Positions 1 to 6,883 of a DNA stretch of 8,046 nt are shown piece after piece (position 1 is the first letter of the stretch; the number at the start of each line of letters is the position of its first letter). The notes beneath the pieces were generated by a model. That model saw only the letters and a program-made list of their open reading frames with translations. It was not told the origin of the DNA and searched no databases. The translations under genes were made by a program, and so were the position numbers. This stretch comes from an uncultured Desulfobulbaceae bacterium (GTDB lineage Bacteria; Desulfobacterota; Desulfobulbia; Desulfobulbales; Desulfobulbaceae), in NCBI GenBank assembly GCA_947260045.1, contig CAMYOP010000121.1, forward strand, positions 1,777 through 9,822, written 5' to 3'.

Positions 1-237
1 AAAGCCAATACCTCCTTGGTTGGAATGTATTACACGGCAAGTAAATTCTACTTTGCCAAGTAATATAAGACTGAAATAATCGCCTTTAAAGACTTGCGGC
101 ACATCTTCAAGCTCTATAAAAGACCCACCAAAACTTATATTTCTTGTTGTTCCATTTAAAATTAAGTCTCCAGAGTGCGTCAGCTTTGATTTTAATTTTA
201 AAGTTAATCGTTTGTGTTCTCTTTGCTCTTTTCTCAT
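1..237 (-). CDS. PilZ domain protein, partial (N-terminus only)
   Basis: The frame is open for 79 codons from the ATG at 237 to the window edge, so the C-terminus is missing. Both PilZ signature elements are visible. RxxxR is R6-EHK-R10, and the N/DxSxxG motif is N33-I-S35-F-G-G38, about 23 residues later. The family binds cyclic di-GMP through these residues, so this is probably a c-di-GMP effector in the cytoplasm. The remainder 'GDYFSLIL...VEFTCRVIHSNQGGIGF' fits the PilZ beta-barrel. The stretch just upstream (238-315) has no obvious Shine-Dalgarno sequence for this start beyond a weak GAG. Whether further domains follow cannot be seen. Confidence 0.8.
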   Translation of the reverse strand, partial: MRKEQREHKRLTLKLKSKLTHSGDLILNGTTRNISFGGSFIELEDVPQVFKGDYFSLILLGKVEFTCRVIHSNQGGIGF

Positions 238-315
238 AAGCTCAACATGTGTCTATTTAAAGGAGATCGATATTACGTATATACAGGGGTATAAAATAAG
301 GCTGTTTTAATTTTA

Positions 316-580
316 TTACAAGCTTCGACCTGGCAGTATTTCTATCATGATCACTAATTTCTCAATCAAAAAGGCCGACGATGACGCTTCAGCCTTTTTG
401 CTTTCATACTCTCCAATTGTTACGACGGGTTCTGAGGTGCTTTCCTTTGTCGCTGGCTCCGTTGTTAATTTTTTATTTTTAATCAGACAGTTAAGGGACA
501 AGCAGGCTCCAGAGAGCATGAGGAGAGCTAAAAAGGGGGAAAAGAATTGTAAGTCAGCCTTGGGAAATGGTTTTGTTCAT
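316..580 (-). pseudogene. Frameshifted small lipoprotein-like reading frame downstream of the toxin
   Basis: An ATG at 580 overlaps the toxin stop (TGATG) and has an AGGTG ribosome site about 7 bases upstream, as expected for a coupled third gene. That frame gives only MNKTISQG before a TGA at 556-554. A one-base shift there joins the frame that runs to TAA at 316. That frame reads a hydrophobic stretch (FFSPFLALLML) and then SGAC, a lipobox-like site with an atypical Ser at -3. The tail is polar (KKLTTEPATKESTSEP). The joined product would be about 86 residues: a short signal peptide plus a hydrophilic tail. An ATG at 519 inside the hydrophobic stretch would give 67 residues and lose the signal peptide. 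The function is unknown. It could be decayed, misread, or not a gene at all. Confidence 0.4.
368..399 (-). terminator. Terminator-like hairpin after the TA operon
   Basis: Positions 368-378 pair with 389-399 (11 pairs including one G-U on the minus strand) around a 10-base loop. The outer pairs are A5/T5, so on either strand the GC-rich core is followed by TTTTT. It sits inside the 3' part of the lipoprotein-like frame, about 180 bases after the toxin stop. It could end the toxin-antitoxin transcript, which would argue against that frame being a full gene. Confidence 0.45.
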
Positions 581-909
581 CAAAGTGCACCTAACAATCT
601 ACGGAGGAGTAGAGTCTGCATATCACGCCGGCCATCTACAATTAGGTACACATAAACATTATCACCACTTACCCTGTAAATGATACGATATGGCTTGAAG
701 AAGATTTCTCGATATTCGCGAATTCCCAGATCTGAAAGTTCTTTTGGGTAAACACCCCGTTCGGGCATTTTTCTCAAGCTAACAAACTTGCTCTCTATCT
801 GGTCAAGGACATACTCTGCTTTTTGGGGTGAGTCGTGCTTTGATATATAGGAGTATATATCTTCAAGGTCGACAGCAGCGTCTTCTGTAAGTAGAACTGT
901 GAATGTCAC
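580..909 (-). CDS. ParE/RelE-family type II toxin
   Basis: A 109-residue protein of the usual size for the ParE/RelE toxin superfamily (plasmid stabilisation fold). The family hallmarks are present: an N-terminal helical hairpin (AAVDLEDIYSYI, around 11-22), ERGVYP (50-55), REYREIFFKPYRIIYRV (64-80), and the C-terminal strand and tail VDGRRDMQTLLLRRL (91-105). Relatives either cleave mRNA at the ribosome or inhibit gyrase; the sequence alone does not say which. The start is GTG at 909, overlapping the antitoxin TAG by one base (TAGTG). An AAAGGAG site lies 8 bases upstream, so translation is coupled to the antitoxin. The stop is TGA, with a second in-frame TGA directly after it. Confidence 0.9.
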   Translation of the reverse strand: MTFTVLLTEDAAVDLEDIYSYISKHDSPQKAEYVLDQIESKFVSLRKMPERGVYPKELSDLGIREYREIFFKPYRIIYRVSGDNVYVYLIVDGRRDMQTLLLRRLLGAL

Positions 910-1184
910 TAGAGTGACTCCTTTCCTTTGCGAATACCTTTTACTACCTCACTTGCAGAAACCACTTTTCCTTCTTCAATCTGTCGATTTCCAAGCGCCA
1001 GTATTTTTAGTAGCGCTATGGTTTCCTGGGTTTCCTCAAAACTCTTAATATCTTGAATGACGACTTTTGCTTCGCCGTTCTGGGTAATGATGAGGGGATC
1101 ACCTTCGTCTCCAAGGTTTCGAATGATCTCTGCCGCATGGGCCTTTAAATAACTTATTGGTTTTATCTGGTTAGACAATCTCAT
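909..1184 (-). CDS. Phd/YefM-family antitoxin
   Basis: A 91-residue protein. Residues about 5-52 carry the Phd/YefM fold: KPISYLKAHAAEIIRNL, then DPLIITQNGEAKVVI, then a helical linker. This part dimerises and binds operator DNA in the family. The C-terminal part (about 55-91, charged and helical) is where such antitoxins wrap their toxin. It lies immediately before the toxin gene with a one-base overlap, the normal antitoxin-first order. The ATG at 1184 has a GAGGTG ribosome site close upstream. It is expected to repress its own promoter at 1218-1247. Confidence 0.9.
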   Translation of the reverse strand: MRLSNQIKPISYLKAHAAEIIRNLGDEGDPLIITQNGEAKVVIQDIKSFEETQETIALLKILALGNRQIEEGKVVSASEVVKGIRKGKESL

Positions 1185-1217
1185 GGTTCACCTCGCATAA
1201 TAAATAACTATAGGTCC

Positions 1218-1247
1218 ATATTAAAACTAAATATAGTCTTGTGTCAA
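1218..1247 (-). promoter_or_regulatory. Sigma70 promoter of the toxin-antitoxin operon, with possible operator
   Basis: On the minus strand TTGACA (1247-1242) and TAATAT (1223-1218) are separated by 18 bases, about 34 bases before the antitoxin ATG. An inverted repeat, ACTATA at 1207-1212 and TATAGT at 1232-1237, is centred on the -10 box. That is where a Phd-type antitoxin operator is usually placed. The promoter match is direct; the operator role is inference. Confidence 0.7.
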
Positions 1248-1502
1248 ACAGAATATTTTATCATTTTGAAGAGTTGAAAGATATACAGAAATTAACGTAA
1301 CCTCTTCATAGTGCAGAGAATAATCAAGTGTTGGAAATAGCGATCCATCACCATTTGAGGTGTCACATAAAGGTGTGTATCCGGGAATGATAACACTTGG
1401 CAACATTTTGGCTAGAGTCGGATTCGGTCTTTGAAATGTTTCCTGATTATAGGTAACAAAAGGCGATCCAAAAATATATTTGAAAAGGTCTGGTTTAATC
1501 AA
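1227..1502 (-). CDS. Unidentified small reading frame between rhomboid and antitoxin genes
   Basis: This is the only candidate gene in the 362 bases between the antitoxin and the rhomboid gene. The frame is in fact open from directly after the rhomboid stop (1547) down to TAG at 1227, 106 codons. It reads protein-like throughout (IDTFDKEVLIKPDLFKYIF, then NPTLAKMLPSVIIPGYTPL). A good start is missing. The TTG at 1502 has GAGG only two bases away. The well-placed ATG at 1515 (after AAGGA) reads Met-Asp-stop in another frame. The 3' end overlaps the -35 box of the TA promoter. I recognise no family. It may be a gene that lost its start by a small indel, a remnant, or chance. Confidence 0.35.
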   Translation of the reverse strand: MIKPDLFKYIFGSPFVTYNQETFQRPNPTLAKMLPSVIIPGYTPLCDTSNGDGSLFPTLDYSLHYEEVTLISVYLSTLQNDKIFCLTQDYI

Positions 1503-1547
1503 GACCTCTTTATCAAAAGTGTCAATCCATAGCTGTATTATCCTTAA

Positions 1548-2732
1548 TCACCCGTGAGTTTTCTTCACCTTCTCAATTGCCCTTATATATATCTGGGCAT
1601 TTTCTTTTACATTTTTGCTGCTGGCAGTATCAAGAGCCTGCAGGAAATATTGGTAGGCCGATACGTTCCCGCCATGTTTATGGATCATGGCTTTGCCAGC
1701 ACCAAGATATGCTCGATCAATGAATTGTGAGTTGGGGCGTTCTCGTATAAATTTACGAAAAACAGACAGGCTGCGGTCGTATTCCTCCATATTATAGAGC
1801 GTGTTGCCAATCTGTATGACCTGTGCGTCTGGTACTTTTAAACGATCATTTTTCCCATTTAGAGATTCGTAATAGACAATCCCTCCAGCAATGTCATCTT
1901 CATATAAGCGTTTAGTGACGGTTTCAGCTTGTTTCTTAGCTTTTAGATTGATTGCAGGATCATGAAGAGCAGTCCGAACCTTTTGGCGCTTGATAACAGC
2001 AGGAAAGCGGTCCAAAACATAGGCGAGGAACATTCCAGCAAGAAAGCCTCCAATATGGGCACCATGTGCCACTCCTGAACCACTGCTTCCTTTTAAGATA
2101 AAGGGAAGCAAATTGTCCAGGACAAGGTAAAAGCCTAAAACCACCCTGGCTGGAATCATCATGGTGGTCATAATAATAGGGAACAGAAAAATGAATACTT
2201 TAACCTTATTGCGGGGAAACCAAATAAAATAACTGCCTAAAACTCCGGAAATAGCGCCGGAAGCACCAACAAGAGGAATTTGGGTTTTGGAAGCAAACAT
2301 TGAGAAGAAAAGGGTGGCGATCAGGCCTGTGCCAATGTAGCCGAAAAAAAAGTTTATATGGCCCAGGCGGTGCTCGACATTGTCTCCAAAAATCCAAAGA
2401 AACAACATGTTGCCAGCAAGGTGCATCCAACCGGCATGGAGAAACATGGACGTAAAAAGATCAAGTAGAGATGCTTCAGCTGGTCGAAAGCCGAAGCGAA
2501 AAATAAAAAGGTCATAGGCTGAAAGTTGAGACAACACGGCCTGAAGATGGGCATTACCAGGAATGCCTAGTATATCAATATACTCTTTGAGTGCTGGGTC
2601 GGAAAGTTCTGGCTTGGCCTGGGTCAATGGTAGGGCGATGAGCAGGAATATAAGGACATTTGTCGCAATAAGTATATAGGTAACATAAGGAGTTTGTTCC
2701 GAATTTGGATTATCACCTAAGGGTAAAAACAT
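1548..2732 (-). CDS. Rhomboid-family intramembrane serine protease with TPR-like C-terminal tail
   Basis: A 394-residue membrane protein that cleaves substrates within the lipid bilayer. The start MFLPLGDN is typical of the family, and the first membrane helix is at about 17-38. The motif HAGWMHLAGN supplies H104 and N108 for the oxyanion hole (HxxxN). The catalytic serine is S158 in GASG, within helix 4. The catalytic histidine is H226 in HGAHIGG, within helix 6. Six membrane helices end near 240. Residues about 265-390 are soluble and helical, with a TPR-like unit (IGNTLYNMEEYDRSLSVFRKFI) that could recruit partners. All catalytic residues are present, so it should be active. The ribosome site is weak (AGGA about 13 bases upstream of the ATG). 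The substrate is unknown. Confidence 0.93.
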   Translation of the reverse strand: MFLPLGDNPNSEQTPYVTYILIATNVLIFLLIALPLTQAKPELSDPALKEYIDILGIPGNAHLQAVLSQLSAYDLFIFRFGFRPAEASLLDLFTSMFLHAGWMHLAGNMLFLWIFGDNVEHRLGHINFFFGYIGTGLIATLFFSMFASKTQIPLVGASGAISGVLGSYFIWFPRNKVKVFIFLFPIIMTTMMIPARVVLGFYLVLDNLLPFILKGSSGSGVAHGAHIGGFLAGMFLAYVLDRFPAVIKRQKVRTALHDPAINLKAKKQAETVTKRLYEDDIAGGIVYYESLNGKNDRLKVPDAQVIQIGNTLYNMEEYDRSLSVFRKFIRERPNSQFIDRAYLGAGKAMIHKHGGNVSAYQYFLQALDTASSKNVKENAQIYIRAIEKVKKTHG

Positions 2733-2791
2733 TTTTTATTCTATTTTCCTTTTTGCTGCGTCAATTACCATGGCTTCCTGTTACATGGTCA

Positions 2792-3052
2792 TCAACTGAA
2801 GATGAAAATATAATCACCATTATTAAATGAAATTTTTAAGCGACCACCATGATTTTCGCCGTAAACTTCCCATCCTGGTTTATCTCCCAACGGTCCTTTC
2901 AAACAACAGGGAGAACAAGCATTGGTAAATCGATTATATCTGGAAATAGCAGTTGTGTCTGCATTGTCTTGGGCTGCAATGATTTGGGCAATATTTTGAG
3001 CCTGTTCCTGGCTGAGCGCATACTCAGATATCTCAATAGTTATTGTTTGCAT
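2792..3052 (-). CDS. Small hypothetical protein with CxxCC motif
   Basis: An 86-residue protein that I do not recognise. The N-terminal half is strand then helix (TITIEI, then SQEQAQNIAQIIAAQ). Next come three clustered cysteines, C46, C49 and C50 (ACSPCC), followed by a Gly-rich, probably beta part (GWEVYGENHGG, then LKISFNNGDYIFIF). The cysteines could bind a metal or form disulfides, but no full zinc-binding set is visible. There is no signal peptide. No Shine-Dalgarno sequence precedes the ATG at 3052; a candidate promoter at 3074-3103 would give a very short leader. It lies 59 bases upstream of the rhomboid ATG in the same direction and could share its transcript. The overlapping plus-strand frame looks like a shadow. 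Confidence 0.6.
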   Translation of the reverse strand: MQTITIEISEYALSQEQAQNIAQIIAAQDNADTTAISRYNRFTNACSPCCLKGPLGDKPGWEVYGENHGGRLKISFNNGDYIFIFS

Positions 3053-3073
3053 GGAAATTTAACGGTAAATATT

Positions 3074-3103
3074 AATATATTGGTTTGCATACTATTCAAT
3101 CAA
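3074..3103 (-). promoter_or_regulatory. Candidate promoter for the CxxCC protein gene
   Basis: On the minus strand TTGATT (3103-3098) and TATATT (3079-3074) are 18 bases apart and end about 21 bases before the ATG at 3052. The match is reasonable, but the sequence is AT-rich, so chance is possible. The rest of this divergent region (3104-3317) shows no convincing promoter for the plus-strand hydrolase. Confidence 0.35.
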
Positions 3104-3317
3104 GTACAACGAGCATTCTGGTTGTATAGAAACGCTTACTTTCGGTACCAGATACAGATGTTTCAATATCATGGGATGTAAAGGATTGTATAACATTTAT
3201 TCTAATTAGGACACATCTCAATGTTGCCAATATTCGGTTGCTGGAAGCTTCGAACACTCAGTGATTTATAAATTTTGTACATCTTTTACATATTAATTTT
3301 TTTGATGGAGGCATGTC

Positions 3318-4067
3318 ATGAGCACTTTCACCATTCATCCCATTGTAATGGGAACCAAAGTTTTTGACAAAAGTATGATGACGTATCAGTTTGGTCAGGG
3401 AGAATCATACACTATTCCTATTTACTGCTGGTATCTGGAAGGTGGCGATAAAAAAATTCTGGTTGATACTGGAGAGATGATGCCGATTATCTCAGAAGAA
3501 AGAGAAAAAAATATCGGCGGCAAGATTTATACCTTTGAGGATGGTCTGGCACTGTACGATCTGAAGCCTGAAGATATTGATATCGTTATCCACACCCATC
3601 TGCATAATGATCATTGTGAAAATGATTACAAATGCTCAAATGCAGAAATTTATGTGCATGAAAAAGAACTGGAACATGTTCACAACCCACATCCCCTCGA
3701 TTTCCGTTATTTAGAGGATTATATCACCGATGTGGAAGAGGCAGGGCAGATCAGGATCGTTACTGGCGATCAGGAGATTGTGGAAGGCATATCAGTCATG
3801 CATACACCCGCTCATACAGAAGGTGGTTTATCAATTATTGTTGAAACGGAGCAGGGCAAAGCTGTGATAACTGGATTTTGCCTCCTTAAAGAAAACTTTG
3901 ATCCGCCGATCCAGGTAAAAGCCATGGAGATGGAAGTTATTCCACCAGGCACTCACGTTGACGTGAATGCTTCCTACGATATTCTGCTCAAAGTAAAAGA
4001 AATGGCCGATATTCTTTTGCCGCTGCACGAACCTGAATTTGCTGGAATGACTTCTATTCCCGCCTGA
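3318..4067 (+). CDS. Metallo-beta-lactamase-fold hydrolase, N-acyl homoserine lactonase-like
   Basis: A 249-residue cytoplasmic protein, about the size of AiiA/AttM-type lactonases, which open the lactone ring of acyl-homoserine lactones. The zinc motif HxHxDH is present as H94-L-H96-N-D98-H99. Further ligands are H166 (TPAHTEGG) and H237 (LPLHEPEF). The bridging Asp of AiiA (D191) is absent: the region reads VITGFCLLKENF (183-194), so Gly186 or Phe187 takes its place. The AiiA Tyr194 position is Leu. The shared KENF anchors this comparison, made from memory of the AiiA sequence. The substrate may therefore differ from AHLs. The ATG at 3318 is preceded by GGAGG at 6 bases; an earlier ATG at 3313 meets a stop at once. 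The gene stands alone and ends at a strong terminator. Confidence 0.85.
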   Translation: MSTFTIHPIVMGTKVFDKSMMTYQFGQGESYTIPIYCWYLEGGDKKILVDTGEMMPIISEEREKNIGGKIYTFEDGLALYDLKPEDIDIVIHTHLHNDHCENDYKCSNAEIYVHEKELEHVHNPHPLDFRYLEDYITDVEEAGQIRIVTGDQEIVEGISVMHTPAHTEGGLSIIVETEQGKAVITGFCLLKENFDPPIQVKAMEMEVIPPGTHVDVNASYDILLKVKEMADILLPLHEPEFAGMTSIPA

Positions 4068-4092
4068 ACTTTTTAATTGGAATGGTAGAACT

Positions 4093-4130
4093 TAGGGCAA
4101 GAGATGCTTTTTCACCTCTTGCCCTATTTT
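4093..4130 (+). terminator. Rho-independent terminator of the lactonase-like gene
   Basis: A perfect 11-bp stem (4093-4103 with 4116-4126, TAGGGCAAGAG and its complement) encloses a 12-base loop and is followed by TTTT. It lies 26 bases after the TGA of the hydrolase. On the minus strand no T-run follows, so it acts mainly on plus-strand transcripts. Confidence 0.88.
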
Positions 4131-4230
4131 GAATAGTTGTAAAAAGAACATGCAGACTCGTTGGCATCGAGAATAGCGCTACTATCTGGCTGAATAAGGA
4201 GCATTACCGAGTGGCTTTTTTCAATTTTTT

Positions 4231-4821
4231 TTAAAAAGAAAGTTTTGCTAAGATCTTTTCGGCCATTTTTTTGTTGAACTTTAATGCTTCTGGTCCTGTG
4301 GAATTTGGATTTACGCTGCCAATTACCAGCATAAAAGGGCCCTTAAAAATGGTTATTTGCTTTGTACTGCTGTCCCAGCCTGCCTTGTCGCCAATGTTCT
4401 GCACAGGTTCAAGTTGGTACTCATTTCCAAGAGATTTTTTCATATTGGCTTCATGTAGGGAAAATGCTTCTGCACTAGAGACCTTTTTACCATGGGGTTT
4501 AATTGTAAGCCCCACACTGAGTTGCTTTTCATCAGAATAATAATTGCACATCGACATCCATTGCCCGCTGGACTGGTATTCTTTATGCATTTTACTGGGT
4601 TCATTTACTGCTGCTCCAATGAGTGTTTCTAATTCATTTTTAGCCAGTAGTTCACACGCTTGCACGGGGCTTGGGAGTTTTACCTTGTTTGAGGATTCTT
4701 CCGCATCACTACAACCAACGACCAGGGATGAAAGCAAGAGAGCAAGAAGTACAAACAAGCATGCATACAGTAGCTGATTTTGGATATAGTGATCGATTTG
4801 TACTAAAAAGGGTTTTTTCAT
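4231..4821 (-). CDS. Secreted lipoprotein of unknown function (DUF3558-like pattern)
   Basis: A 196-residue lipoprotein counted from the ATG at 4821. A longer version from the in-frame TTG at 4833 is less likely, because GGAG sits 6 bases before the ATG and overlaps the TTG region. The signal peptide has a basic start (MKKPF), a hydrophobic stretch (LLYACLFVLLALLLSSL) and the lipobox VVGC, giving lipidated C37 followed by Ser. In a Gram-negative cell this favours the outer membrane. The mature part has C56 (ACELLAKNELETLIG) and C92 (WMSMCNYY), likely a disulfide pair, then alternating strands (LSVGLTIKP, GDKAGWDS, KQITIFKGPFMLVIGS). The order resembles DUF3558-type lipoproteins, but this is a pattern impression only. 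No clear terminator follows the TAA. Confidence 0.8.
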   Translation of the reverse strand: MKKPFLVQIDHYIQNQLLYACLFVLLALLLSSLVVGCSDAEESSNKVKLPSPVQACELLAKNELETLIGAAVNEPSKMHKEYQSSGQWMSMCNYYSDEKQLSVGLTIKPHGKKVSSAEAFSLHEANMKKSLGNEYQLEPVQNIGDKAGWDSSTKQITIFKGPFMLVIGSVNPNSTGPEALKFNKKMAEKILAKLSF

Positions 4822-5128
4822 GGATAGCTCCAATCATTATTGCCTGATTTATGTATTGATAGTGAAGGGAACAAGTCCTCAAGCGATTTTTTTCAATATA
4901 TTTCCTTCTAAGAAATAGATATGAAACAAGGATGCATTTTTTCTGAATTGCTACCCTATCATGGATAAGCAGACAAAGACAAGAGTGATTATCAACCTTT
5001 GAAAGGTAAGATATGTAGAGGGGTAATTCCTGATAATTAAATCTTACTATTTGGAATTGTTAAGAGGGGAACATAACAAGGGTGACTTTATAATTGATAT
5101 TGTCACCCTTGAGAGTGTGAAAGTATTA
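4822..5128. other. Intergenic region, 307 bases
   Basis: There is no reading frame or RNA gene that I can support. It holds the ribosome site (GGAG) of the lipoprotein gene at its left end and the inverted repeat at 5077-5111 at its right end. The minus-strand pair TTGAGG and TCAATA, 17 bases apart around 4840-4880, is too weak to call a promoter. Confidence 0.6.
5077..5111 (-). terminator. Inverted repeat after the SulP gene, probable terminator
   Basis: Positions 5077-5086 and 5102-5111 form a perfect 10-bp stem (CAAGGGTGAC and its complement) with a 15-base AT-rich loop. It begins 18 bases after the SulP stop. On the minus strand it is followed by TTATGTT, a poor T-tract, so termination may be weak or the hairpin may mainly protect the mRNA 3' end. 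Confidence 0.55.
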
Positions 5129-6658
5129 TCAGGCTAACTGGTCAGTGGCAACCCAATAGCGAGGATCTTCAATGACATTGACCTCTATCATGTCGCCAGC
5201 GTTTTGCAGCAGGGTTCTGCATTCTGGGCTGAGATGTTTCAGGCGCAGTTTTTTGCCTCGAGACAAGTAACGTTCAGTAAGGCTGTTAATTGATTCAAGG
5301 CCAGAATGGTCGCATACCCGCGCTTTGGCAAAATCAATAATTACCTCATCCGGGTCTTGCTGAGGAGTGAATTGATCCTGAAAACTTCTGACCGATCCAA
5401 AAAAGAGAGAACCGCGTAATTCATACACCTTAGCGCCTGTATCATTGAGATGATTGTTAGAGGTTATTCGTTTTGCACTTTTCCAGGCAAATACCAAGGC
5501 AGAGACAATGACGCCTACTCCAACGGCAATTGCCAGGTCAGTAAAAACAGTGACAGCTGAAACAATTACTAAGACAAGAGCATCACTTTGAGGGATTTTA
5601 TGAAGTATGCGCAGGCTAGACCAGGCAAAAGTGCCGATAACAACCATGAACATAACACCAACAAGGGCAGCCAGTGGAATCATCTCTATAAGACCTGAAG
5701 CAAAAACAATAAAAATCAGCAGAAAAAGCGCAGCGGCAATACCTGAAAGTCTATCGCGTCCTCCAGAATTAACATTGATCATACTCTGACCAATCATGGC
5801 ACATCCGCCCATGCCACCAAAAAACCCTGTCACCAGGTTAGCAACACCCTGACCGATACATTCCTTATTGCCACGTCCTCTGGTTTCAGTCAATTCATCA
5901 ATAAGGCTCATGGTCATGAGTGATTCGATCAAACCAATGGCCGCCAGGATGCAGGAATAGGGCAGTATGATCATAATGGTGTCAAAGCTTATCGGTACCA
6001 TTGGAATGTGAAATTGAGGAAGGCCACCAGATACTGAGGCAAGATCACCAACCATGCGGGTATCAAGATTAAAGAGATGGGCAATTGCAGTAACTGCCAA
6101 TATGGCAGCAAGTGATGATGGAATAGCACGGGTGATTTTTGGTAGAAAGTGAATGATCGCCATGGTTAAAATGACCAGACCAAGCATCAACCAAAGTGTA
6201 GGGCCACTCAGCCATTGTGAAATTCCTTCTGCATTTTTTACCTTGAACTGACCCAGCTGTGCCAGAAAGATTACAATGGCCAGTCCGTTAACAAATCCAA
6301 GCATGACTGGGTGGGGAATCAAGCGTATAAATTTACCAAGGCGTAATAGTCCTGCACTTATCTGGATAATACCCATCAGGACAACAGTTGCAAACAGGTA
6401 CTCAACACCATGACGGGCAACCAGGTCAACCATGACCACAGCAAGGGCTCCTGTCGCACCTGAAATCATTCCTGGGCGTCCACCAATGATAGAGGTGATG
6501 AGGCCTACCAGGAAGGCGGCATACAGAGCAACCAGAGGTTCAACTCCCGCAACAAAGGCGAAAGCAACAGCTTCTGGAACCAGGGCCAAAGCCACAGTCA
6601 GTCCAGAGAGTATATCATCTTTAAAACTTGCAGATTTTCTAACAAAAAGCTCAAACAT
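5129..6658 (-). CDS. SulP-family inorganic anion transporter with C-terminal STAS domain
   Basis: A 509-residue inner-membrane protein of the SulP (SLC26-like) family, which carry sulfate, bicarbonate or other anions. The N-terminal motif LSGLTVALALVPEAVAFAF (18-36) and GLITSIIGGRPGMISGATGA (52-71) are family hallmarks in the first transmembrane helices. The conserved core QGVANLVTGFFGGMGG (270-285) is intact. The membrane part ends near 392. Residues about 408-490 are the STAS domain (VYELRGSLFFGS, then VIIDFAKARVCDHSGLESI), which regulates transport from the cytoplasm. The length is slightly short compared with many SulP proteins but the domains look complete. The ATG at 6658 has AAGGA about 6 bases upstream. 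The gene is monocistronic, with its own promoter and a downstream hairpin. Substrate choice between sulfate and bicarbonate cannot be read from the sequence. Confidence 0.95.
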   Translation of the reverse strand: MFELFVRKSASFKDDILSGLTVALALVPEAVAFAFVAGVEPLVALYAAFLVGLITSIIGGRPGMISGATGALAVVMVDLVARHGVEYLFATVVLMGIIQISAGLLRLGKFIRLIPHPVMLGFVNGLAIVIFLAQLGQFKVKNAEGISQWLSGPTLWLMLGLVILTMAIIHFLPKITRAIPSSLAAILAVTAIAHLFNLDTRMVGDLASVSGGLPQFHIPMVPISFDTIMIILPYSCILAAIGLIESLMTMSLIDELTETRGRGNKECIGQGVANLVTGFFGGMGGCAMIGQSMINVNSGGRDRLSGIAAALFLLIFIVFASGLIEMIPLAALVGVMFMVVIGTFAWSSLRILHKIPQSDALVLVIVSAVTVFTDLAIAVGVGVIVSALVFAWKSAKRITSNNHLNDTGAKVYELRGSLFFGSVRSFQDQFTPQQDPDEVIIDFAKARVCDHSGLESINSLTERYLSRGKKLRLKHLSPECRTLLQNAGDMIEVNVIEDPRYWVATDQLA

Positions 6659-6697
6659 CGTTATCCTTTTCTTATTGGGGTGGAGAAAAAGACGCCG

Positions 6698-6726
6698 AAT
6701 ATATACCTGTACTCACCAAATAGCAA
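6698..6726 (-). promoter_or_regulatory. Sigma70 promoter of the SulP transporter gene
   Basis: On the minus strand TTGCTA (6726-6721) and TATATT (6703-6698) are separated by exactly 17 bases. The leader to the ATG at 6658 would be about 33 bases and contains AAGGA. The rest of the gap to the DUF2293 gene (6727-6883) shows nothing else I can support. Confidence 0.6.
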
Positions 6727-6883
6727 GGCCCAATTTGGAAAACCGGCACAATGGTCTGAGTGAACAGGGAGTTTTTTTGAGACTTATAAGACTGAATAAA
6801 GGGAATAAATCATGTGGGACTGTACAGGATACTCTATTTTGTGTGGGGGATTGCCAAAGAATTGGCTGCAAAAAGTAATTATA

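Noticed and set aside
2849..3181. Plus-strand frame of 110 codons opposite the CxxCC gene
   Set aside because: It is a mirror of the minus-strand gene with no ribosome site and unusual composition; the minus-strand frame reads more like a protein.
3244..3251. GAAGCTTC palindrome upstream of the lactonase-like gene
   Set aside because: Eight bases is too short to call an operator, and no -35/-10 pair with proper spacing is associated with it.
4198..4215. GGAGCATTACCGAGTGGC resembles the 5' end of a serine or leucine tRNA
   Set aside because: After these 18 bases the sequence becomes poly-T/A with no anticodon arm, T-loop or 3' half nearby. It is probably chance; at most a remnant that cannot be supported here.
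4831..4833. TTG start giving a 200-residue lipoprotein
   Set aside because: The ATG at 4821 is better placed: GGAG lies 6 bases before it and the signal peptide then begins with MKK.
6432..6878. Plus-strand frame of 148 codons over the 5' end of the SulP gene
   Set aside because: Its first part is the antisense of conserved SulP helices and is rich in Ala/Thr/Arg as expected for a shadow; the rest crosses the SulP promoter.
6727..6883. Open frame of about 54 codons continuing after the DUF2293 TAG stop
   Set aside because: The translation is rich in Cys, Pro and Ser with no domain-like pattern, and the TAG falls at the expected end of the family, so it is taken as a true stop.
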